From Begonia masoniana (lineage: Eukaryota; Streptophyta; Magnoliopsida; Cucurbitales; Begoniaceae): a stretch of 64,000 nt of DNA. The position numbers were made by a program, and so were the translations under genes. The first letter of the stretch is position 1. Each line of letters starts with the position of its first letter. The notes below the pieces were generated by a model that saw only the letters and a list, made by a program, of their open reading frames with translations, was not told where the DNA came from and made no database searches. Below, piece after piece: positions 24,073 to 37,944 of this stretch. The DNA lies in NCBI GenBank assembly GCA_022432975.1, contig CM039514.1, forward strand, positions 13,190,810 through 13,254,809. The letters run 5' to 3'.

Positions 24073-27000
24073 GAGCGTGTAGTGAATGGTGAAGATATGC
24101 AAGTAAAAATGAAGAGAAAAATAAAATAAATGTGGGAGTGTGTGAGTTGATTGCCCAAAATTAAGGTGAGTGTTGTGAAAATGTGCTGGCCAAGAAAAGT
24201 AAAGGAAATCCCTTGGCGGACTCGTAGAGCATCTTACGGTTTTTAAGCTCTCGATCGGTGCACGATTTTCCAGTAGAGAAAAACGATCAAAGTAGGCCAG
24301 GTTTCGTCCTCACTCCAACTCCCAAGGGAGAAGAGAGGTTTGATAAGAATTAATTAGCAACCAAGCCTAAGCTATAATGGAGGGCTACTCCACTTGGTTC
24401 AAGAACCAGGGAAAAACACAACAATGAAACACCTTGGATATTAGGGAAATAGTAGTGTATTGATTTGGGCAAATGTTGTGAAAACATTCACTATGCCAGG
24501 CTTTTATAGAGATCTAGGGTGGAATAGGGTTTCATAAGATGACATGAATGGTGGCCCTTGGATGAAAATGATGGATGACAAGATCAGGCAACAAGCACAC
24601 TCCTAGGGAGGAGACGATACCATGCTAAATGGATCAATGGAAGGAATCTTAAGCCACATCACAATCTATGTTGCCATAACTCTTTATACCTACAATATAC
24701 CTTTAAATGTAGCTCTTTTTTGGACGGTGGCTTATTTGGGCTTGGATCTTGTGAAAAAGGCCTTTTTTTCTTTGAATAATTGGGTGAATTTCTTCAAACC
24801 CATAATCCCACATAAATCTAACCCGAACCACACAACTAAGCATAGACAATTATATACTTATACAATAAAGGCGAATGTATGCAATAAGTTCAAAATAAAA
24901 AAAATACAAAGAGGGGGCCAGGAAGACAAATTCCATCGGACTAGTTGGTGACTTCCTCAAGTTGCTCCATATGCATCCTTCCAAGAATTATATACAAGAG
25001 AAACACACGTAATAAGTAGAGAGAATATATAAGTTTTGGGACTTTGCCAATTTTCCTTTTGAATGCTAACCCGAGGGCACCATGTCATCCTCTCCGGGTG
25101 ATTTGAGGATTTGGACCACTCAATATATTGGTTGATTCCCCAAATTGTTCTCTAGATTCTTGTCTACTCTTTGAAGGCTCAAATTGATGCAACGAGGGTA
25201 TGTGCAGGTTCGTTGAAAATCTATCACAATGATATGAAATGGCAGGGGGTGGATGGTGCCCCATTTACTAAAAAGGTTTCTTTGTTAAGGGTGGTAGACT
25301 TGGCTTCGGAAGTACTTTGGGGCTATTGCTAATGAGGGGGGGAATGGAAATTTTTCCAAAGTAATCCAATAAGAAATGTATTGAGGTGGAAATGCTAAAG
25401 TCTTGACCAAGAAATAATCTTTTTTCTGTTTTTCTTAAGCTGCAAAGATAAAATTTTTAAACCAATTGAACCTTAAACTCTAGTTCTATGGTAGAATTTG
25501 TGTAGCCAAATGGAATAGTGGGTTTGGTAATCTCCCATTAATAGATGGGGCGTTTGTGGAACAAAAAAGAGTAAAATTTCATTTTATTTGTTGGGCTGAT
25601 GGTGCAATGTGGGAAAGGTAATAGTGAGGCCCACAAGCTATAAACAAACTCTTCCTAATGAGGGGATGTAAGGCAATGTCGTCAAGTTATTCCTTAGGTA
25701 TGGTGGGAAGAAGGGTTTATTCCTTTAAATTCAGAAGGAGGAGGGTGGTAGACCATGATATATTAGAAATTCAAAAATACTCTCTTCACTTAACTCATCC
25801 TCTTCTTTCTTTTGTCGGCCACGTTGCCTCTTCTTTCAAATAGCAAAGCATCTTTTCCTCTTCCACAATTTCTCCAAAACGGGGATTTGTTTTGAAGAAG
25901 TGTAAATTTTGAGGGTTGGGGAGGTGGGGATGCATTATAACGGGGATATTGATGCCAAATGACTCCAATTGAATGAAGGTGACTCTTGGTGTTGTTCCAC
26001 AATTGGTAAGCCTACCATGCCATGGGGACGTAAACCTTGTGGTATCCTCCCTTTAATCGATTCACTTTCTCTCTTCCTCAAATGTCTTACTCCTTTTGAT
26101 TTTTTCCATCCAAACAAGAGGAAATCTCGGGTGAATATTGGCTCAGTTCTAATGTCTCTTGTCCTCTTTACTAAGTCGCGTGGTTCTCTACAATTTCTTG
26201 CCAATTCTACATTACTTCAGGACCTTCGTCATTGAATTCATTCATCCTTTTTGGCATAATAGGTGGTGATCCAAGAATGGTGATGAATTGGCAGATCACT
26301 GAAGTTTCTTGACCCAATTTTCTAAAATGGTGGCCAGTAATTTTATTCCGTCTCACTAATTAGTTGTGAAGATAGAATGGGTGGTTGATTAATCCTAGTC
26401 CTATACCTTTATCCCTTGAAAATTTCCGTGTATGGAGGGATAGTCACGCTATTTTGATTCTAATTTGGAGGAGGATAGGGTAAATATAGTGTCTCCTTAA
26501 AAATTTTGTTCCGAAATTGGCCTTCCTTTTGTAGTTTTGGCCAAATTCCTTTCTCTAATATCATCTTCATTATTACCAAGAAATCAAGTCGTGTCTCCTT
26601 ATTTCTTCATTAAATTTGCCTACCAATCTTTCCCACAAAGATTAGCTTTCCTGGTTTTAACACTTAGAGGCTAATAAGTAACTTTTGCCATTGCACATTG
26701 TTTTTTTTAAAATTAACTTATTTTTTAAGAAACACTCGTTTCTAACCTTTTAACCCAATAGAATATCATCCCTACCATAGAGACCAGTAAATGGGCATAT
26801 GTTTGGTTCTGCTTGTCGTGCCCAATCCTCATCTCCGATCAAAAGATGGGACTCCTTCTTGGCGGCTCATCCATTCTCATTCCTCTAAGGGTTGTGAAAA
26901 AGGAGTTCTATGCCTAGGACGTTCGGAAAAACCTAGAAGATGTCTCCCGGCAAGGAGTTCATGCCATGGATTCTTTCGAGGGAGGATGTTCAATAATGTT

Positions 27001-28836
27001 TTTTTTTTACTTTTTTTTAAAAATTTTTTTTTTTATTGACTTTTGGGCAAGGTGGAACTACACTAGTTAAGCATCGAGTTATCTTGCATGCCTCCTTGAT
27101 GCACTAGTCTCACCTTCGGATGTGTAGGTTCGGGAGGGGGAGTGCCCCTCGCCACGATTTGATTTTGTATGGGGTGTGTCACGTGCAAAGCCGGCTCCTA
27201 TAGTCATGTCTAAGTATCTGTAATTTTAAATTTCAGTCTTGACTAAGTTGTTTTATCAAAGTTAGTGAGGGTTATCCTTGATTAAGTGTCTTATGAAAAA
27301 TTTTAGGTTACTAAGGAATGTTTACTAGCAAAGACAAAGTAAAATAAGAATCATGCTCACAACCAATATCTTTACAAATGGTATTTCAATAAACAACTAG
27401 ATTTCAATACACTTAGCCATAATAGTGTTAGAAATAAAATTTTCAATTCTGCAATTATCACAAAGTTCTAACCATTCAATCAAGTATAGAATTAATTAGA
27501 ATCACTCAAAATAATATTAATAGACACTAAAAACTTTAAAAACAGCAACTAATAACAATTAGATCACGACGAATGTAATCTAGTTAATATGCTGAAATTC
27601 AAGTTATATAGGCAGAATTTTATTAGTGCATCACTATTCAATATAGCCTTTTAGCTAGAAAATTAATCATCCTTGTTGTAAACAAATTTTGTGCAATTAA
27701 ATACAGCAATTTATAGAGATTATAAGCCTACATCCAAGTGCAAAAATTCAGCAAACTAACAAGGAAGGAAATACGAGAGGAAAAACATACTCGAGAAACC
27801 GAAATAAGCATTCAAAAAGTAGAATCCGATTTTTAAGTAAAAATTTCAGAGCCCCCCCGACTGTCAGCATCAAAATTTCAAAATAATCGTTGGTATTGGA
27901 CAACATTTATATGCCAAAAACATCGGTTCAATTCTATCAAAAGATGCCAAGAAAATAGTAGGAATAACATGCAAACCGAGAGAAAAGTAACATACTGAAG
28001 CGAGTTTATAGCTCAAAACTTTAGGGGAGGGGTCAAAAAAAAATTTTCTTTTATTGCATCATTTAATTCGATTTGGAATTTTTGAAACAAGCTTAATAGC
28101 ACATATCTTAGATGAACTTCATGGATCATTCATAGTAAAGTAGCTATAGAAAATCAAAGGCAAAAATATACTGAAATCGAGGCAAAAGTCTAACACATCC
28201 GAGGAGAATTAACACTTCAACAAACCGTTTTTTTTAGAATTAGTTTTAGGCCGAGTTTTAAAACACCAAAAATTCCAGAATTTTATATAGTTACAGGGGA
28301 CAATATCTACGTGCTAAAAACATTGGCAAAACACAGCCAAATAATAGAGAAAAAAACAAAGCGCAACAAAAACAAGGGAAAAATCGAGAATAAAGGATGA
28401 TAAAACCAAAAGAAAAATGGAGGGATTTGAAGTGCTCACTGGGCCGATCTTAAAAACATGCATACATAGTGTCTAGAATATTTAAGCATTTAAATAACAA
28501 TAACAATGGCAGAAGTAATAAAAATAAAATCGCACAAGTTAGACCCAATCTTAGTAAGAAAAATGTTAGAAATAAAACTAGTCGTTTTATCCCAGGTTTG
28601 TGCCGATTTTTGACTAGTGTCATGGCCAACTAAAAGTATTATCGGGGGAGCCTTTTGGTTCCTCGATACCACTTGACACAAAATCCCTTAGAAAAAGGTT
28701 GTGTTCAACCCACAAAATATTCAAGAAGAGTGCTCGGTTGTGTGATAGTGTAAATGGCTGAAAATATGGACTAATATGATAATAAAGCAAAAGAAAAATG
28801 AGGAGAGTGAATGTGTGTGCTAGTGGCCGAATATAT

Positions 28837-31079
28837 TGTAACGCCCCGAATTATATAAACCCAGTTCGCTACTCATAATATTGAAACCATACTATGACTT
28901 CTGAAAAAATTTCAACTTTCGCTCAATGGTAAAGTTTGACCTTTATAAACGTTAAATTTACAGCGAAAATTCATTTGTTGGTGAACAACATTATTAATTA
29001 ATAAAAATGTTAAAGACAATGGGTTTGAAAGAAAACAAAACAAAATAGAACACGTCCACCCGCTGAACAGTTCCAGCAATAGAAATAGAAACAAAAGGCA
29101 TCCACAGCTAAACAGTGTCAATGACAAAAGCAGAAATAAAATAGTCTCAGCAGTAGAGTCGGAAATAGAAGGCATCCACCGCTAAACAGTGTCAGTTGCG
29201 TGACATGTCGACTACCCACAGCCATCGCTCACGTCCACCGATCGAATCCTTTGAACGACAGTAACCCTCAGCATCCACCGATCACAAAACGACAAAAATC
29301 TAATACTCACCCCTACGCTCACATCCACCAGTCACAAAACGACAAAAAACTAATACTTACTCCTACGCACACATCCACTGGTCACAAAACGACAAAAATC
29401 TAATACTCACTCCTACGCACACATCCATCGGTCACAAACGACAAAAATCTAATACTCACTCCTACGCTCACATCCATCGATCACAAAACGACAAACACTC
29501 AACATCCACCGGTGGACTACATCCACCGATAGACAAACACTCAACCTCCACCAGTGGACTACAACCACCGATAGGCAAACACTCAACATCCCCCGTGGAC
29601 TACAACCACCGATAGACACACACTCAACATCCACCGGTGGACTACAACCACCGATAGACCAACACTCAACATAACAGTATAACAACCATTTTACTCTAAA
29701 CAAAGAAAACTCCGACTACCAAAAGAGCTTGAGCATTTTACTAAAAATCGTTCAAAACAACATAAGTCCATAACTTTCTAAAAATATCCAGCAAAGCAAC
29801 TACCTCTAAACCGAATCATGTTTTTCATGCTCAGAACAAGAAAACCATAAAGTTGTTAAAAACATCAGAACTATTAATATTATTAAAACTCTCTGTATAC
29901 TTCCACAAGTCACTTAACCACTGAAACTTCATAAATAGACAATAGTTAAACCGCCTCATCAGAACACCAAACCGTGGCATTGAAGTGCTCCCCCAACAAG
30001 CCTAGTCCTCAACATGCTCAGAGAACACACCTTCTGAGGCTTCTTCACCTACATCACAAAACTCATCTATTAGCCTAATGCTAAGTAAGTAAAGCAATAA
30101 TGAAATGATATGCTGAAACATAAATCCTAGTCATGCAGTTTTTACTTTCACATCTCAGTTGCATTCACGTTCTTTCTCTGATCTGATCCCTCAGTTCCTT
30201 TGGGAGTTGGATCATTTTTTCCAAAGTCATACATCCTATTCATAAATTAAGGAGCAGATTAGTTCCCTTAACAGTTGATCTGATCCTAAATTCCATTGGG
30301 AAGCGGATCAATTTTCCCAAAGTCATACATCCTCTTCATAAGTTAAGGGGCGGATTAGTTCCCTTAATAGTTTATCTGTTGAAATCTGTTCATTTCTTAC
30401 CATACCCATACATATAAATTCATTTTCGTATTCTTTCAAAATATGATGCATGACATACAGACAAATTCAAACATACATAATCCTACTGTTTTGTGATGTA
30501 GACCCAGAAGGCACATGCATAGTCCACTTACCTGGCTTCCTGGAAATGCTCGGTTTCAAATTACTTCGGAAGTTTTGCTCACCTAAGTCATAAACATAAT
30601 ATCAATTAGATTTTTGCTAAACCACATTCTAATATATCCAGAAATCTAGGGAATCTAGTTTGGGAGTCCTATACATAGTGCATTTCTGATTTACCACAAA
30701 ACCAAAACTAACTCCCACCTACAGCATTCACCAAATCTCACATCTATACTCCTCTCTACCATCACTAGTTACAATGTAGCACGAAATCGAAGTAGACTCA
30801 CCTAGTTTGGAAAAAAAATCGGAGAGGGAATCGCCTGGAGAGCTCTACTGAGCTTGAGCTGAATGCTGAGAGAGAAAATATGGAAAAAAATAGTGGCGGC
30901 TACAGTGCATTAATCACAAAACCTCTTTTCTTAAATAGGTTATCACTATAATTCTCTATGTACCATTATGCCATTACTTAGTAATTTATTAACCTAATCA
31001 CTAATTCTCCAAATTTTATCCATAAAACGTACACTACAAGTTGGTTAAGTAAATTGGTTCAATGAAACCGGGTATTACA
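28837..31079 (-). repeat. A2 3' LTR
   Basis: 2243 bp. The first 230 bp are in the low-quality block. Intron arms lie at 30488-30501 and 30048-30062, with 14 bases fully complementary. Confidence 0.92.
30002..30582 (-). other. Candidate LTR microORF exons 2-3 (A1/A2 family)
   Basis: This 3' LTR copy keeps the frame that is broken in the 5' LTR. Exon 2, 30582-30532 (51 nt), reads EQNFRSNLKPSISRKP and lies between CTTAG|GTGAG and CAG|GTAAGT. The intron runs 30531-30049. Exon 3 reads GEEASEGVFSEHVED and stops at 30004-30002. The tail closely resembles that of A0 (shared GVFSE). Exon 1 upstream is hard to read because of a T run of 7-8. Confidence 0.5.
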
Positions 31080-31129
31080 ATCTACCCTCCTTAAAAGAAT
31101 TTTGTCCTCAAAATTTGTTACCTGAATAA

Positions 31130-34100
31130 TTATGGATATTGGTCCATCATATCATGCTGGCGCTCCCAGGTTGTCTCCTCTATGTTCTGGTTATGCCATA
31201 AAACTTTCACCAGTGGGACTTCTTTGTTGCGCAACACCTTCACAGCATAGTTTAGGATCCTTACTGGTTTCTTCTCATAAGTAAGAGTGGGATGAACTTC
31301 AGTACTCTGCTGTTCCAAAATATGAGATGGATCCCTCAAGCACTTCTTTAGCATCGAAACATGGAACACATTGTGAATCCCTTCCATAGAGGCTGGCAAT
31401 TGTAACTCATATGCTGTCTTTCCAATCTTCTTCACGATCGAGAAAGGTCCAATATATCTGGGGTTCAACTTGCCTCTCTTTCCAAATCTCACAACTCATT
31501 TGAGTGGTGATACCTTAAGAAAATTTCATTACCTACCTCAAACTCCAATTCTTTACATCTACGATCAGTATAACTCTTCTGTCGACTCTGAGCTGCCAAG
31601 ATTCTTTGTCGGATGAGGGCAATCTTCTCCACGGTCTGTTGCACAATGTCAGGACCAATCAAACGTGCTTCACCAACTTCATCCCAGTACAAGGGAGATC
31701 TACATTTTTGTCCATACAATGCTTCATACGGTGCCATACCGATAGTTGCCTGAAAACTGTTATAATAAGAAAACTCCACCAATGATAAATATTTACTCCA
31801 AGATCCTTGAAATCTAATATGCATGCACGAAGCATATCTTCTAAGGTCTAAATAGTTCTCTCAGATTGTCCATCTGTTTGAGGGTGAAAGGCTATACTGA
31901 AATTAAGCTGTGTACCCATAACCTTGTGTAAACTCTTCTAGAACTTAGATGTAAATCTAGAGTCTTGGTTTGAAACTATAGTGCTTGGAACTCCATGCAG
32001 TCTAACAACCTCATGCACATACAACTTAGCAAGTTGATCCATCGGGTATGTTATCTTTATGGGCAGAAAATGGGCAGCTTTGGTTAAACGATCTACTATT
32101 ATCCAAATTGCATCATGTCCTCTCGTTGTCCTAGGAAATCCTACCACAAAATCCATCGTTATTTGTTCCCATTTCCATTCGGGAACTGGCAAAGGTTTCA
32201 ATGTTCTTGTAGATCTTTGATGTTCAGCTTTAACCCGTTGGCAAACAAGACACGATCCCACATACTCTGCCACACTTCTTTTCATACTTGGCCACCAATA
32301 ATGTTGCTTAAGGTCTCTGTACATTTTTGTACTTCCAGGATGAATAGAGAATTTGGAAGAATGAGCTTCTGAAAGGATCTCTTCTCGGAGTTCTTTATTG
32401 GTCGGAACAAACCATCTATTTCGAAACTTTAGAATTCCATCAACAGAATGGTTAAAATCTGACTTACCAGCAGACTCTATGTTGGATTTGTACTTGTTGC
32501 ACTCCGCATCATTTTCTGAACTTCCTTTATCCTATCCAAGAGTGTAGGCTTCAAAGATATGGCTGAAAGCATAGTTGACACACTAGACACAACCTCTAAG
32601 TTAAATCTTTGGAATTCGGTCTCTAAGGCTAACGGCATGTCAAGAACCAAGGTTGAGGTTGAAGTCGTCACTCTACTCAATGCATCAGCCACAACATTCG
32701 CCTTACCGGAGTGGTATTTAATCTCAATGTCATAGTCCTTGACAAACTCCAACCATTACGTTGCCTCATATTTAATTTTTTTATGTGTGAAAATATACTT
32801 CAGACTTTTATGGTCCAAAAATATCTCACAAGACTGTCCATACAAGTAATGCCTCCAAATCTTTAGAGCAAAAGCTACTGCAGCTAATTCTAAGTCATGT
32901 GTAGGGTAATTCTTCTCGTGTGTTTTCAACTGTCTAGAAGCATAGGCTATTACTTTTCCATCTTGCATCAACACACAACTGAGTCCAACCTTGGAGGCAT
33001 CATAATAAATACTGAACTTTCCATTTTCAACAGGGAGTGTTAATAGTGGAGCATTGGTCAACTTTTGTTTCAAAGTCTGAAAACTATTCTCACACTCCTC
33101 TATCCAAGCATACTTAATGTTTTTCCTAGTTAACTGAGTGAGGGGTGTTGCAATCTTGGAGAATCCCTCAATAAATTTCCTGTAATATCCTGCTAATCCA
33201 AGGAAACTCCGAATATCAGTGGCACTCTTCGGTTGGGGCTATTTCTTAACCGCTTGAACCTTGGCTGGATCGACAGATATTCCATCACCCGAGATCACAT
33301 GACCAAGAAAGTGAACTCTGTCCAACCAAAACTCACACTTAAAAAACTTAGCATAAAGTTGATGTTGCCTTAGTACTCCCAATACCAGGTTCAAATGTCT
33401 TGTGTGCTCCTCCTTAGTATGTGAATAGATTAGTATATCATCAATAAATACTATGACAAACTTGTCCAAATACTCATGAAACACCCTATTCATAAGATCC
33501 ATGAATGCTGCTGGTGCATTTGTCAATCCAAAAGACATAACTGAAAACTCATAATGTCCATACCTTGTGCGAAAGGCAGTCTTAGGAATATCTTCTGATT
33601 TGACTTTCAATTGGTAATAACCGGACCTTAGGTCAATCTTAGAGAAAACACGTGCACCCTTAAGTTGGTCGAATAAATCATCAAACCTTGGCAATGGATA
33701 CTTTTTCTTGATTGTTAACTTATTCAATTCCCGATAATCAACGCACATACGCATTGATTCATCCTTCTTCTTAACAAAAAGAACTGGCGCACCCCACGGT
33801 GAAAAGCTTGGGCGTATGAACCCTTTATCCAATAGTTCCTCCAACTGTTTCTTTAATTCCTTAAGCTCTATAGGTGCTAATCTATAGGGATTCTTAGATA
33901 CAGGCTCAGCGCCTGGGTAAACATCTACAACAAATTCAATCTCCCTATCTGGCGGCAAGCCAGGAAGGTCATCTAGAAATACTTCTGGAAAGTCTTGAAC
34001 AATCAAGACATTTTGAGGGCTTGCTTTTCCTACAAACTGGGTGTCTATAACACTGGTCAGAAAGCATAAATACTCTCTGCATGAAGAGGGTCTAGCGTTG

Positions 34101-34500
34101 ATAGAAGTCATAATAGACATTCCCTTACTCTTCTTCGAGGCTTGAAATGTATGCTTCAAACCACCAGGGGGTTGAAAACTAACTACCCCAGTCCTACAAT
34201 CAATTTTGGCATAATGCTTGAACAACCAATCCATTTCTAAGATTACATCAAATCCATTATATCCATAATAATGAGATCAGCAGGTAAATTCTTGTTTCCT
34301 ACCAACACGACACTATCAAACATCACTTGGTTAGAGTGCATGCGCTCACCAGAGGGTAACTCGACGTTAAATATGTGCTCAGTAGGGGTAAACTGTACAT
34401 CTAACTTGACAGCAAATGCATACGCTATAAACGAGTGTGTTGCACCAGAATCTATTAAAGTAAAAGCAGGTATAGAGTTGATCAAAATGGTACATGACAC
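31130..34500 (-). pseudogene. A2 protease-RT-RNase H-integrase pseudogene
   Basis: Same domain order as A1. The stretch 34234-33239 is open through protease end and reverse transcriptase (FIDDIL present), where A1 has a frameshift. A2 has its own one-base losses near 34255, 32512, 32757, 31812 and 31520. It shares the stops at the Trp position near 33243, the Trp and Gln positions near 31940 and 31850, and the integrase Asp-to-Asn change (VSNQD). Confidence 0.92.
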
Positions 34501-35591
34501 TACGGCGGGTGTTCCTCATTGCCGGACTCCAACATGGAGAATATTCTCGGCTTTATCTTAGCATGGCCACTCTTTAGAGCTGGACAGTCCCTGTAAATAT
34601 GGCTGACTTTGTTACAGTTGAAGCATCGGGTGATTCTGGGATTCGGGCAATCCTATATGTGTGTCCAACTTCCTCACAGTTGAAACACTTACCTGTCCTA
34701 AACCTGCACTCGCCCAGATGACCTTTTAAACACTTCGGGCACTAAGGAACTTCCTGGTGTCCTGCACCTTCTTTCCTCTTCCCTGGTTATTCTGGCCTTC
34801 ACTTGACCTCTTCATTCCTCTCTGCTGGTGTGGCTGGATAAACTTTCGTGGGGCTTCCTTTGGCCCAGCACACTTCATCTCCACTTCTTCCACCTCCAAC
34901 GCCGTGGACACAACTTCACTGAAGGACAAACCCTTAATACCACAAAATTTTACTCCCCTGTAATTTTCCGGCTTCAGTCATGCACAAACTGAAACACCTT
35001 ATCCTTATTCTTGTGAACGAAATGTCTAGCAAACCTGGACAGGGACTTGAATTGCCTACTGTACTCAGCCACAGACCCTGTCTGCTTCAAGTTCAAAGAC
35101 TCTACTTTCTTTTCAGCCTGAACTGTGCTGTTAAAATACTTCTCATAGAAAATCTCCTTGAACTGTGACCATAACATATCCAGAACATCAGTGGCGGTCT
35201 CTATGGTTTCCCACCAAAGTTGAGTGTCTCAAGCAAAATGGAACGTTATCATAGTGACTTTGTCTCCTTCTCCGATGTTGGCACATCTAAACATGCTCTC
35301 GATTTTCCTAAGCCATTCCTCAGCAATGATCAGATTGGACGACTTTCCATCAAATGTGGGTGGCTGTAGCCTCTGGAATCGGTCTCCTGAATGATCATTG
35401 CTGGAATTCGAGTTGGCACTTCCTTGTACTTCTCGGTTCAGCAATACTCCCAACTGATCGAATTGTTGACGAACCAAATCTTTCTGTTGGCGCACCAAGT
35501 CTGTCAGCTTCCAAATTACACTAGGGTCCTCCTCACTTCTCAAATTTGACACCTCTCTCGGTACCCTTGGTCTTCCTGGTCGTCTAGCCAT
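34501..35591 (-). pseudogene. A2 gag pseudogene
   Basis: Copy of A1 gag with ATG at 35591. It shares the stops near 35227 and 34742 and the frameshift near 34976, and adds one-base losses near 34510, 34652 and 34747 in short homopolymers. The zinc knuckles are still recognisable. Confidence 0.9.
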
Positions 35592-35731
35592 TTTGCTATA
35601 ATCCTGGACAAGGTTAATTGCTCTCATAAATATCTAATAGCTAAGGTTAACATAAACACTTACAGTTGTTGAAGTACATCCATGCAACGATTGTCACTGA
35701 TGAGTAATCTTTTGAACGGTTTAACTGAATG

Positions 35732-35743
35732 TCTCTGATACCA
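35732..35743 (-). other. Primer binding site of A2
   Basis: TGGTATCAGAGA on the minus strand, three bases from the LTR start at 35747. Confidence 0.85.
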
Positions 35744-35746
35744 TAC

Positions 35747-37944
35747 TGTAACGCCCCGAATTATATAAACCCAGTTCCCTACTCATAATACTGAACCATA
35801 CTATGACATTCTGAGAAAATTTCAACTTTTCGCTCAACGGTCAAAGTTTGACCTTTATAAACGTTAAAACTTGCAGCGGAAATTCATTTGTGTAAAACAA
35901 CATTTATTAATTTAATTAAAATGTTAAAGACAATTGGTTGAAAGAAAACAAAACAAAATAGAACACGTCCAACGCTAAACTGTTCCAGCGATAGAAATAG
36001 AAACAAAAGGTATCCACTGCTAAACAGTGTGAGCGGCAGAAGCAGAAATAAAATACTCTCAGCGGTAGAGGCAGAAATAGAAGGCATCCATCGCTAAACA
36101 GTGTCAGTCATGCGACATGTCGACTACCCACAGCCACCGCTCACGTCCACCGATCGAATCCTTCGAACAACAGTAACCCTTAGCATCCACCAATCACAAA
36201 ACGACAAAAATCTAATACTCACCCCTACGCTCACATCCACCGGTCACAAAACGACAAAAATCTAATACTCACTCCTACGCACACATCCACCGGTCACAAA
36301 ACAACAAAAATCTGATACTCACTCCTACGCACACATCCACCGGTCACAAATGACAAAAATCTAATACTCACTTCTACGCTCACATCCACCGATCACAAAA
36401 TGACAAACACTCAACATCCACCGGTGGACTACAACCACCGATAGACAAACACTCAACATCTACCGGTGGACTACAACCACCGATAGACAAACACTCAACA
36501 TCCACCGGTGGACTACAAGCACCGATAGACAAAGACTCAACATAACAGCATAACAACTATTTTCACTCTAAACAAAGAAAACTCCGACGACCAAAAGAGC
36601 TTGAGCATTTTACTAAAAATCATTCAAAACAACAAAAGTCCACAACTTTCTAAAAATATCCAGCAAACAACTACCTCTAAAACCAAATCATGTTTTTTAT
36701 GCTCAGAACAAGAAACCATAAAGTTGTTAAAACATCAGAACTATTAATGTTATTAAAACTCTCTGCATACTTCCACAAGTCACTTAACCACTGAAACTTC
36801 ATAAATAGGCAATAGTTAAACCACCTCATCAGAACACCAAACCGTGGTATTGAAGTGCTCCCCCAACCAGCCTAGTCCTCAACATGCTCAGAGAACACAC
36901 CTTCTGAGGCTTCTTAACCTACATCACAAAACTTATCTATTAGCCTAATGCTAAGTAAGTAAAGTAATAATGAAATGATATGCTGAAACATAAATCCTAG
37001 TCATGCAGTTTCTACTTTCACATCTCAGTTGCATTCACGTTCTTTCTCTGATCTGATCGCTCGGTTCCTTTGGGAGTTGAATCATTTTTCCAAAAGTCAT
37101 ACATCCTCTTCATAAATTAAGGGGCGGATTAGTTCCCTTAACAGCTGTTCTGATCCTAAATTCCATTGGGAAGCAGATCAATTTTCCCAAAGTCATGCAG
37201 CCTCTTCATAAGTTAAGGGGTTGATTAGTTCCCTTAATAGTTTATCTATTGAAATCTTTTCATTCTTACCATACCTATACATGTAAATTCATTTTCGTAT
37301 TCTTTCAAAATATGATGCATGACATACAGACAAATTCAAACATACATAATCCTATTTTTTTGTGATGTAGACCCGAAGGCACATGCATACTCCACTTACC
37401 TGGCTTCCTGGAAATGCTCGGTTTCAAATTACTTCAGAAGTTTTGCTCACCTAAGTCATAAACAGAATATCAATTATATTTTTGCTAAACCTCATTCTAA
37501 TATATCTAGAAATCTAGGGAATCTATTTTGGGAGTCCTATACATGGTGCATTCCTGATTTACCACAAAACTGAAACTAACTCCCACCTACACATTCACCA
37601 AAACTCACATCTATACTCCTCTCTACCATCACTGGTTACAATGTAGCACAAAATCGAAGTAGACTCACTTAGTTTGGAAAAAAATCGGAGAGGGAATCAC
37701 CTAGAGAGCTCTGCTGAGCTTGAGCTGAATGCCGAGAGAGAAAGTATGGAAAAAAATAGTGGCGGCTACAATGCATTAATCACAAAACCTCTTTAATTAA
37801 ATAGGTTATCACTATAATTCTCTATTTACCATTATGCCATTACTTAGTCATTATTAACCTAATCACTAATTCTCCCAATTTTATCTATAAAATGTACACT
37901 ACAAGTTGGTTAAGTAAATTGGTTCAATGAAACTGGGTGTTACA
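35747..37944 (-). repeat. A2 5' LTR
   Basis: 2198 bp, nearly identical to the A1 5' LTR, with three 42-bp units (36417-36530) and the same defects in the candidate microORF. Confidence 0.93.

Larger units (their letters stand above)
21150..29065. other. Low-quality block, probably uncorrected gap fill
   Basis: Compared with 1-6090, this block has an indel every few tens of bases, homopolymer bursts (for example 26998-27034 and 23047-23061) and dropped bases. The changes ignore reading frame and repeat boundaries and stop abruptly near 29065, inside an LTR that is clean beyond that point. That pattern fits single-read long-read sequence better than evolution. All frames inside this block should be treated as unreliable. 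Confidence 0.85.
28837..37944 (-). mobile_element. A2: second copy of A1 at the same site
   Basis: It has the same flanking X sequence and the same TATAT duplication (28832-28836, 37945-37949) as A1, so this is the same insertion event copied with its surroundings. 9.11 kb long; the difference from A1 is mainly the 42-bp array (four units at 29494-29672). Confidence 0.93.

Noticed and set aside
28837..37944. A2 as an independent insertion of the same family
   Set aside because: Same target bases, same flanks and shared stops show that it is a copy of the A1 locus.
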